NCBI GenBank assembly: GCA_964058805.1
Contig: CAXKVV010000796.1
Location: forward strand, 1-13,745
Direction: 5' to 3'
DNA length: 13,745 nt
Source: Schoenoplectus triqueter
Taxonomy: Eukaryota; Streptophyta; Magnoliopsida; Poales; Cyperaceae
The notes under the pieces are model-generated. The model was not told the origin of the DNA, searched no databases, and was given only the letters and a program-made list of their open reading frames with translations. Each line of letters begins with the position of its first letter. Positions within the stretch are counted from its first letter, which is position 1. Shown here piece after piece: positions 7,990-13,677 of this stretch. Made by a program: the position numbers and the translations under genes.

Positions 7990-8212
7990 AGGTTGGGTGC
8001 ATTCATCCGTAAAAGCACCACACGCCCGAAGAAATGGTGTGTCATAATCCCACGACATATCATGGAGGGGTCAGACTAAGGGTTTACGCTTGTACCCGAC
8101 ATTTCATGTTAAACAAAGCGGTTCGCTTAAAGAAGTGACTCAGGTCATGGAGAGCGAATCTACCCGATGAAAGCCTGTCTCGCAGGGATGCGTGATGGAT
8201 GTTTGAGGGTAG
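7990..8212 (+). repeat. Spacer tandem repeat, full copy 1 (223 bp)
   Basis: Runs from AGGTTGGGTGCATTCATCCG to GTTTGAGGGTAG. It matches copy 2 throughout, with a few indels in the first 130 bp. The last 91 bp (8122-8212) differ from copy 2 at only three adjacent transition sites (8157, 8159, 8160). Such repeats in the hypervariable region 3' of pol are known in Tat elements, where they can seed satellites. Confidence 0.9.
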
Positions 8213-8229
8213 CTAAAATATAAAAAATC

Positions 8230-8453
8230 AGGTTGGGTACATTCATCCGCAAAAGTACCACACGCCCAAGGAGGTGATCTGTTTCTAATCCCAAAATAGA
8301 TCATGGAGGGGTCAGATTAAGGGTTTATGCTTTTGCCCGACATTCAGTGTTAAATAAAGTAATTCGCTTAAAGAAGTGACTCAGGTCATGGAGAGCGGAC
8401 TTACCCGATGAAAGCCTGTCTCGCAGGGATGCGTGATGGATGTTTGAGGGTAG
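8230..8453 (+). repeat. Spacer tandem repeat, full copy 2 (224 bp)
   Basis: Second unit, separated from copy 1 by a 17 bp AT-rich linker. Its last 91 bp (8363-8453) are the almost invariant core. The first part has changed more (for example GGAGGTGATCTG against GAAGAAATGGTG). No open frame crosses both copies, so protein-level constraint does not explain the conserved core. Confidence 0.9.
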
Positions 8454-8598
8454 TACCCCCACAAAACAAATTGAGTGGAGATGAGTGAATGTGAGTTTCC
8501 ACTTTAGCACGCAAAGGTGCACAAATGAGGGGAGAGTGGGTGAGCTTCCACAAAATAAATGTCAATTAAATATACAAGGAGCATCCACAAAGTGGTGT
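8454..8598. other. Spacer with short direct repeat
   Basis: Contains two near-identical 12-mers, GTGAGTTTCCAC near 8490 and GTGAGCTTCCAC near 8540, but no coding signal. Nothing else is recognisable. Confidence 0.4.
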
Positions 8599-8724
8599 TA
8601 TCAATTGCATCCATAATCCAATTGATACTGGTAAGTTTATCCATCAGTAATAAAGGGATAAACGGGTTTATTCTGTACCCGGCCTAGAGGTCAATACAGA
8701 CGGGTTCGGTATCCATAAAATACC
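8599..8724. repeat. Cluster of four consecutive inverted repeats
   Basis: Four stem candidates follow one another: TATCAATTG/CAATTGATA (8599-8607 with 8619-8627), GTTTATCC/GGATAAAC (8635-8642 with 8656-8663), CGGGT/ACCCG (8663-8667 with 8677-8681, sharing its first base with the preceding stem), and GGTAT/ATACC (8708-8712 with 8720-8724). Arms are perfect, and loops are 11, 13, 9 and 7 nt. Such density suggests a folded RNA segment in the 3' UTR of gag-pol or of the antisense gene. Confidence 0.6.
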
Positions 8725-9014
8725 ACGGTTACTTGAGTTTTGTATTGCCATAAATAAAGAGAAATGATGTATAGAATGAATGTAATAGGATGTTGTAAGA
8801 TTTTCCTTTTATTATGATTAGACGCTGCGAAAGAATGAAGCAGTTGTAATAGGGCGCTTTTGCAAATAAGATTGGAGGTGCACAACATGAATGGATGAAA
8901 TATTTCCTCGCGCTGCAGAGGAAGCGATGAAGGGATAATAATAATAAAGGCAAGCATCATCCACAACAAGAGATCAAAATGATAAATGTCAATACATCCT
9001 ATATCAAGTATGGC
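8725..9014. other. Spacer, probable 3' UTR of the antisense gene
   Basis: No coding signal. Minus-strand frames here are hydrophobic by composition only (A/T-rich) and show no motif. The segment lies downstream of the antisense stop codon and is best read as its 3' UTR or terminator region. Confidence 0.4.
8808..8813 (-). promoter_or_regulatory. Candidate poly(A) signal for the antisense gene
   Basis: The minus strand reads AATAAA here, about 240 bp after the antisense stop codon at 9053-9055. The word is common in A/T-rich DNA, so this is only a candidate. Confidence 0.3.
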
Positions 9015-9046
9015 AAAAAGAAAAGGAGAAAAGAAGAAATAAAAAG
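9015..9046 (+). promoter_or_regulatory. Internal polypurine tract followed by TG
   Basis: 25 consecutive purines (9015-9039), one T, then AAAAAG and TG at 9047-9048. It resembles a plus-strand primer (PPT) next to an LTR start, or a central PPT. It lies just outside the antisense stop codon, so on the minus strand it is a pyrimidine tract in the 3' UTR. See the LTR-boundary finding. Confidence 0.4.
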
Positions 9047-9052
9047 TGCAAT

Positions 9053-12000
9053 CTATGGGCCCAAAAAGCGGGACTCCAACTCTAATAGCACGATGCTGAT
9101 GGTCTCTAAATGAGTATGGAGAGAGTGTCTATCCTCCTCCGAAGCTGCCTCGAAGTCCAAGAACTGAGTGAAGGCACTATCCCGGGCACTCGTGTGAATC
9201 TGCAACTCCGGGAGACGTCCCGCCAGATGTCGAGAGAAGCCCTCCACCGATAATCTGTGGTCCTCTAGCTCCTGCACGAGCAGTCGAGCGGGCCCACCAC
9301 TGACTCCCATAGAGCGGAGAGTGGCACAAGAAGAGAGCCGCTGGAGATAATGGAGTCGAGCAGTCTCCAAATGCCTGCGCAGCTCATGAATCTCCAACTC
9401 GTGCTGATATACGAGAGAGCTCGCATCCTGGTAAGCCCTGAGTAGCTCCTCACACCTCCTGGAAATGAAAGTGCTCTCGAGACGAGGTGCAATGAGTAGA
9501 GCTGGCGCGATAGTATCCCGCATCAGCCTATACCAATCGAAGGAGAAGCCGCCGGGCAGAGAACCCAGAATCTCAAAATCTAGCGGGTAGCCTCCGAAGA
9601 AGGTGTCTCGGAGTGCATCCCCTAGCGTGGCCAAGGCAAGCTGCACATCCCTAGATGAAACATCTGCAAGTAAAATAAATGGGTTAGACAAATTGTTATA
9701 ACCAAAGAAGAAATAGAAGGAAGAGAAGATCTAACCTATCGCCGCGTCGCCTGAGACAGGCGGGACTGAGTCAAGAATAGGGATATCGGTCGCCTCAGGA
9801 GGACCTGCAGGTGCACTAGACCCGGCTACAAAATAAAATAAAGAAGCATAAGTACATGAAAAGTAAAATATGGGCAAATGATAAAAGAAATATAAAGTAC
9901 CGGAGGAAGCATGAGGCTCGGCGAGACCCTCGCCAGCCGGAATCTCCATCTCTGGGCTGTGGAATAGCTGCTCCACTAGCCAGCTCTCATCCAACTCTGA
10001 GTCGTAGTCGACTGCAACCCGCTCAGTCGAGACTCTGCCATCTGTGGCCATGAGAGGCTGCCCGTCGGGAGATGAAGAGGCATGAGATGGCCTTCCCTCG
10101 ATCAGTAATGGCTCGTCGCCTGCGGGCTCGACAGCCAATGGACTCCCCTGCTCTAAAGAAGCCTCCTCTGATCGTACAAGAGTGAGCACTGGCCCCAGAA
10201 CCACATCGAATGAGTCACCATCTCCAATGGGTACTAGCAAAATCGACGGTGAAGCAGGACCGTCATAAAAGAAAGGCTCCGAGCGGTGAGGAGACGCCAT
10301 GTCATCGGCCTCAGGGTCTGTAAAATCTACATGTAAGAATGAAAATACTAGTGCATGCTGGCAACTAGGTATTAAATAAAGCACACGAACCTGCGACGGC
10401 AAGGTCGGTGCAAAACCCTGGAATAGCAGTGCTCGCAGGCGCCGATAGATCTGCTATGATGTCATCTCGGGCAGCCTCCACAGGAGATGTCCCACGAGCT
10501 GAAAAATAAACTCTAATCAGAGATGTAAATGAAGTGCGCCCGAATAAGGATAGGCGAGTCAATAAAGAAAATCACCCGGAGTGGGAGAAGGAAAAGAAGA
10601 TGGAGAAGACGGCTGAGAGGCGCCGTCTCGATCCCTCCCCATGGTAGCTGGAGCCGGTGGCTCGACATGTGGCTGAGAATGAACGCCAACTACTCGTGGA
10701 CGAGGGACCGAGAACCCGGGCTCCGCGTGATCATACTCATAAGCCAGCTCTGAATCAAAAAAAAAGAATTGGTCGAAATGAGATGAGGCTTATTAAAAGG
10801 AAATAACCTAAAGGGTAATAAAGCATACCTGTGGGAATGGTCCTAACAGGAGCATGAGAAAACCGGCTGTCTAAACCCTGAAAGTCGACAGGCTCTGCAG
10901 CAATAGCCGGGAAAGGGCTGCGATCACGCGAAACGGTGCCATTTAATAGAGGCTGGCCATCTCGTGGACATGTACTCCGGACGACCACCGGAGGGGTATA
11001 TGACTGATAAGAGCGAATGGTCTCATAATACCACTGCTGATAACGCCTCGTGAAGGTGGAAGTCCTAGATGTGGATACCATCTGATAGCGAGTGCCCGTG
11101 CCTAGTCGGAAGAGGTGAGTGTAGCACCATCCGATACCCTCCAAATCGGCCGCCAGTGATATAGGGCGGAGAAGAGGCGCTGGAATATCCTGATCCAAGC
11201 CAAACTGATGTGCGCATCGATGTGGCGAATAGGGCTCGATGAACATATGATCGCCCAATCTGAGAGGAAGAAAGCCCTGACGAATACTGATCAGGTACTC
11301 CAAGTCAATAGGCCTGGCTCGAATGCTAGAAGAGTCAGAAGAGGGAACTCTGCTGTCAATCACCATCCTGTCAGCAACCCTAGATGTCCCACGGGCCACT
11401 GATCTGTCTCGGGAGAAGCGTAGATGGTCTCGACTCCTGAAGAATCTATACCGGGCAGCCTCCGGAGTCAATGAAGCTGGCTGCACCCCAGCTAAGTCAC
11501 TCAATATGGGTAGGCGATCTCGTAGCGTGACCGCCATGCCGGGATCATATGAGCCAGACCAATGCAAATGGAGCCATCCGCTAATCAGATGCCACGGGAT
11601 CAGCTCCTGGCACTGTGAAGGACTACGAGATGAAGTCAAACCGCGGAGGCATCTATAAATGTTGGCCAGAACAGGCACGGCCAAAGAAATCCTGTCGCCA
11701 CGCGCGATCAGGCTCGCCATAATGAACACCGAAGGCCGAATGGTGTATGCGGGTGAGCTAGGTAATAAGAAATAGCAAATCCACCAAGAGATGAAAGCTG
11801 TCAAATAAGTCTCCCGATCCACGTCATGTGAACACAGGGTATCCTGAGATGGGATAGGGCCGTCATAATGAATCTCGAGCCGACCTGTACCAAATGGATC
11901 TCTGGTGGAAGCCAGACCCGTAGGGCGAGTGTGGACCCGATCGGTGAAATAGGCGATCCAATGTCTGAACGGAACTCCGGGATGCCCCCTCCGTAAATGA

Positions 12001-12707
12001 TGATAAATCTCATAAATCCTATGCAAAGAAGGCGGGAATCGAGTGAAGTCCCCCGAGTCAGCGGGCGAAACCATGAACTCGTCATAGAAATGACCGAAAA
12101 TCGGCAGCCCGGTCAACTGCTGTATCTCTAGGAGGGTCGGAGTCAGCTCCCGATCGTCGATGAATAGAGTGTTGGTGGAATAGTTCCACCTCTCACAAAA
12201 GGCCCGTAGCCAGGGTGTGTCGATATGATAATGAAACATCGACAAGAAAACCGAGTCATATATCCCGGCTCGCCTGAGCAGAGTCCCCTCCCGCATGAGC
12301 ACATACCGGGTCCACTCTAGCTGATATCCATGGCACTCCAAGGGAGTGATGAAAGGGGCAGTGGTCCACCTGTGAGCCTCCCCGTCGATAATCTCCTTGC
12401 CCAGGAGATGTGTCAAAGGAGCTGTAGAAGCAACGCCTAAGGGCTGAAGGGGCATGATGTCATGAGGCTGATCATCCCTGAAGAATAAACCGCCGCCTCG
12501 CGGGTAGACAGGAGTCGCTCGGATGGCTGAGATGAGAGGAGTCCAATCGCTAGGATCCTCGTAGAAAGAATGATAATGACTCAAGGGGCGACGCGGAATG
12601 GCGTCATGAGATAAAACTACAATACCCGAAGAAGGAATGATGTCATGAGAAATGAAATGATGAATAATAAGGAATAATGCACCAAGACAAGCCTTTCGAG
12701 CGTTCAA
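9053..12707 (-). CDS. Spliced antisense gene encoding a plant mobile domain (PMD) protein; six exons
   Basis: Exons in minus-strand order: 12707-10829, 10749-10576, 10498-10391, 10326-9901, 9825-9736, 9663-9053 (TAG at 9055-9053). They total 3288 nt, 1095 codons plus stop, with no internal stop. All introns are GT-AG with T-rich acceptors, and all are phase 1, so exons 2-5 (174, 108, 426, 90 nt) are multiples of three. Residues about 145-385 match the plant mobile domain: FCERWNYSTNTLFI, then LTPTLLEIQQLTGLPIFG, and later a W-W-I-C-Y-F/L-A-N-I-Y-R-C-L-R helix pair. Exons 2-5 encode Pro/Ser/acidic, probably disordered, sequence. Exon 6 is helical. Position 12707 is a TTG, not ATG. The frame opens after TAA at 12737-12735, and the first ATG is 12455-12453 (A at -3), giving 1011 residues. 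An unseen upstream exon is also possible. PMD proteins occur in host MAIN/MAIL1 and in transposons. The function here is unknown, possibly interference with host silencing. Confidence 0.82.
9331..9440 (-). other. Predicted coiled coil near the antisense C-terminus
   Basis: Exon 6 encodes a charged, Pro-free run including HELEIHELRRHLETARL, with Leu/Ile/Tyr at heptad-like spacing. It may mediate dimerisation. Judged by eye only. Confidence 0.5.
9664..9735 (-). other. Intron 5 of the antisense gene (72 bp, phase 1)
   Basis: Donor GATAG|GTTAGA at 9735, acceptor TTTTACTTGCAG at 9664. An in-frame TAG follows the donor directly, so splicing is needed to reach exon 6, the longest downstream exon (611 nt). 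Confidence 0.8.
9826..9900 (-). other. Intron 4 of the antisense gene (75 bp, phase 1)
   Basis: Donor CTCCG|GTACTT at 9900, acceptor TTATTTTGTAG at 9826, with a strongly T-rich interior. Unspliced it stays open and would add a hydrophobic F/Y-rich segment. That contrast with the acidic/Pro-rich flanks supports its being an intron. Confidence 0.75.
10327..10390 (-). other. Intron 3 of the antisense gene (64 or 73 bp, phase 1)
   Basis: Donor GCAG|GTTCGT at 10390. Two acceptors keep the frame: CATGTAG ending at 10327 (64 bp) and TTTTACAG ending at 10318 (73 bp). The second would drop three residues. The longer form fits the 72-79 bp of the other introns better. Unspliced sequence meets TAG shortly after the donor. 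Confidence 0.75.
10499..10575 (-). other. Intron 2 of the antisense gene (77 bp, phase 1)
   Basis: Donor CCGG|GTGATT at 10575, acceptor TTTATTTTTCAG at 10499. Reading through the intron meets TGA within eight codons. Splicing continues the frame into exon 3 (A-R-G-T-S-P-V-E). Confidence 0.8.
10750..10828 (-). other. Intron 1 of the antisense gene (79 bp, phase 1)
   Basis: Donor CAG|GTATGC at 10828, acceptor after a nine-T run, GATTCAG|AG at 10750. It joins exon 1 (ending in one base of a Gly/Glu codon) to exon 2, which then reads in frame E-L-A-Y-E-Y-D-H and on to 10576 with no stop. A second AG two bases downstream would break the frame. Confidence 0.8.
11538..12275 (-). other. Plant mobile domain (PMD, aminotransferase-like) in exon 1
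   Basis: Residues about 145-390 counted from 12707. Two features are diagnostic. The first is an 'L-x-x-F-C-E-R-W-x-x-x-T-N-T' helix, followed by a strand and the L-T-P-T-L-L-E-I-x-x-L-T-G-L-P-I-x-G segment, equivalent to the M-T-(I/P)-T-L-x-D-V-x-x-L-x-G-L-P-(V/I)-x-G core of PMD proteins. The second is the later Y-L-T-A-F-I-S-W-W-I ... A-V-P-V-L-A-N-I-Y-R-C-L-R region. Despite the older 'aminotransferase-like' label, no enzymatic activity is established for this domain. Confidence 0.8.
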
Positions 12708-12721
12708 GACTCGTCTTGGTG
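12680..12721. repeat. 9 bp inverted repeat around the start of the antisense frame
   Basis: CACCAAGAC (12680-12688) and GTCTTGGTG (12713-12721) are exact reverse complements. Inside, CGAG (12697-12700) can pair with CTCG (12710-12713), overlapping the outer arm by one base. In the antisense RNA this places a hairpin at or just before the possible start region. Confidence 0.55.
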
Positions 12722-12738
12722 GGTGGCTCTTTGTTTAC

Positions 12739-12756
12739 CCTTGAAAAGTTTCAAGG
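12739..12756. repeat. 8 bp inverted repeat with 2 nt centre
   Basis: CCTTGAAA (12739-12746) and TTTCAAGG (12749-12756) form a near-continuous palindrome, separated from the previous hairpin by 17 bp. It lies just upstream of the antisense coding frame. Confidence 0.55.
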
Positions 12757-12798
12757 ATGAATGGATGAATAAATGAAATAAATTGATGATAAAATCAT

Positions 12799-12822
12799 AA
12801 GAAAGGGGAAGAAGAGAAAGAG
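12799..12822 (+). promoter_or_regulatory. Candidate 3' polypurine tract
   Basis: 24 consecutive purines with a G4 run, between the antisense gene and the promoter-like repeats. TG dinucleotides that could start an LTR follow at 12826 and 12834. Plus-strand DNA synthesis in LTR elements is primed from such a tract directly beside the 3' LTR. The extra bases before TG leave the exact boundary open. Confidence 0.5.
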
Positions 12823-12919
12823 TAGTGGAAAGGTGGCCCACTGATCAGGAAAAGTCGCTGCCTAACCCCGGAACAAATCCATTAGTCCCACAATGGAATG
12901 TTGGGCATGAAGTGAAGAG

Positions 12920-12927
12920 TATAAATA
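12920..12927 (+). promoter_or_regulatory. TATA box of unit A
   Basis: TATAAATA followed by CCCC. The expected start site 25-32 nt downstream falls at about 12950, the base of hairpin A. On the minus strand the same bases read TATTTATA, so a reverse role toward the antisense gene is conceivable. Confidence 0.65.
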
Positions 12928-12951
12928 CCCCGCTATTCTCTATCCACTCAG

Positions 12952-13008
12952 CATGAGTGACACCCAAGAAGATCGAGGGAGAGAGGAGACCTCTTGGGTG
13001 TCACCATG
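12952..13008 (+). repeat. Hairpin A, 13 bp perfect stem extended to 17 bp
   Basis: GTGACACCCAAGA (12957-12969) pairs exactly with TCTTGGGTGTCAC (12992-13004). The outer CATG (12952-12955) and CATG (13005-13008) extend the stem with one bulged A. The 22 nt loop is purine-rich (GAGGGAGAGAGGAG). It would be at the very 5' end of a transcript from the unit A TATA box. Confidence 0.85.
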
Positions 13009-13029
13009 TGATTATATCTTTTCTGACAA

Positions 13030-13040
13030 GTGGGACCCAC
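13030..13040. promoter_or_regulatory. GTGGGACCCAC palindrome in unit A (TCP-like site)
   Basis: An 11 bp palindrome around a central A that contains GGNCCCAC on both strands, the class I TCP transcription-factor consensus in plants. The same 11-mer recurs in unit B at 13275-13285, and a variant, GTGGACCCCAC, at 13362-13372. It lies downstream of the expected start site. Confidence 0.45.
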
Positions 13041-13164
13041 ATGGCAGTCCCTTATGAGCAGCTCCAATGACATGGACCTAGCCTATTTTGCTAAGAAAGC
13101 TAACCAACCCGGAACAGAGGTTAAGCATTAATCCCACAAGGAAATCCTAAATATGGGACGAGGA

Positions 13165-13172
13165 TATAAATA
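13165..13172 (+). promoter_or_regulatory. TATA box of unit B
   Basis: TATAAATACCCC, identical to unit A over 12 bases. The expected start at about 13195 falls at the base of hairpin B. Confidence 0.65.
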
Positions 13173-13198
13173 CCCCACCATCTCCTACTCATTCGAGG

Positions 13199-13251
13199 TG
13201 GCTGACCCTCGGGAGATCTAGGAGAGAGAAAATCTCTTGATGGGTCAGCCA
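13199..13251 (+). repeat. Hairpin B, about 18 bp stem with one bulge
   Basis: TGGCTGACCC (13199-13208) pairs with GGGTCAGCCA (13242-13251). TCGGGAGA (13209-13216) pairs with TCTCTTGA (13233-13240) including two G-T wobbles, and T13241 is bulged. The loop again contains GGAGAGAG. It is homologous in position to hairpin A, but with different stem bases. Confidence 0.85.
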
Positions 13252-13274
13252 TTTGATTACATTTTATCTGACAA

Positions 13275-13285
13275 GTGGGACCCAC
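13275..13285. promoter_or_regulatory. GTGGGACCCAC palindrome in unit B (TCP-like site)
   Basis: Identical to the site at 13030-13040 and embedded in the same CTGACAAG...GGCAGTCCCTT context. It is one of the most conserved parts of the duplicated unit. Confidence 0.45.
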
Positions 13286-13330
13286 CTGGCAGTCCCTTGT
13301 AGATGAATCTAACAACATAGCCTATCTGAT

Positions 13331-13550
13331 GAGTCATCCATATGACCATTTTCACTGACAGGTGGACCCCACACCTCAGTGACCTATTGAAGAGGGGCAG
13401 AATTGAACCCTAGAAATCTGCCTTTGAAGCTAACCCTAGAAAGGAGCTGAAGCAGTATAATCCCTACACTACATGAAATGATGTCAATGCCAAGCTAGCA
13501 TTTTGATGCAACTAATCATGAGAAATTCCAAATGTGATTTTGCTTTCAAG
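13331..13550. other. LTR-like sequence without recognisable gene
   Basis: Starts with the remnant third promoter unit, then mixed sequence with no frame or motif. A weak resemblance to the following repeat (GCCAAGCTAGC near 13489) may be a decayed extra copy. Confidence 0.4.
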
Positions 13551-13618
13551 GCTGACCTGGTGCCAAAGCTGCGAGCAACCACCTAACCATGCTTTGATTT
13601 GTGTCAATTACTGATAAG
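13551..13618 (+). repeat. 68 bp direct repeat, copy 1
   Basis: Shares GGTGCCAAAGCTG, GAGCAACCA, GATTTGT and CTGATAAG with the sequence at 13678-13745, at 127 bp offset and in the same order. Confidence 0.75.
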
Positions 13619-13677
13619 TAGTCAGTTCTTTGACCAAGTCACCCTCATGTTAAGGGATTGAAAGTCAATTTCACAAG

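Larger units (their letters stand above)
12857..13098 (+). repeat. Promoter-like tandem unit A
   Basis: Aligned with unit B at about 241 bp offset: TAACC..CGGAAC, TCCCACAA, TATAAATACCCC, a hairpin, then CTGACAAGTGGGACCCAC and GGCAGTCCCTT. Identity is highest at the TATA box and the GTGGGACCCAC palindrome, and low between them. Confidence 0.85.
13099..13330 (+). repeat. Promoter-like tandem unit B
   Basis: Second copy of unit A with the same element order. A weaker third remnant follows at about 13331-13390 (CACTGACAGGTGGACCCCAC), which lacks a TATA box. Confidence 0.85.

Noticed and set aside
7990..8453. tRNA-like or snoRNA-like gene in the conserved 91 bp core
   Set aside because: No cloverleaf, box A/B pair, or C/D boxes with terminal stem could be assembled by eye.
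7990..8453. CRISPR-like array
   Set aside because: Only two long imperfect units with one 17 bp linker; plainly a eukaryotic tandem repeat.
8691..8969. Two overlapping hydrophobic minus-strand frames suggesting a small membrane protein
   Set aside because: The hydrophobicity follows from A/T-rich codons. There are no conserved features, and the position is the 3' UTR of the antisense gene.
11208..11658. Plus-strand frames opposite antisense exon 1
   Set aside because: They are shadows of the PMD exon, which has the recognisable domain and consistent splicing.
9053..12707. Independent host PMD gene into which or beside which the element inserted
   Set aside because: It sits between pol and the LTR-like end in the place where Tat elements carry antisense genes, with no insertion junction visible. 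A host gene capture long ago remains possible as its origin.
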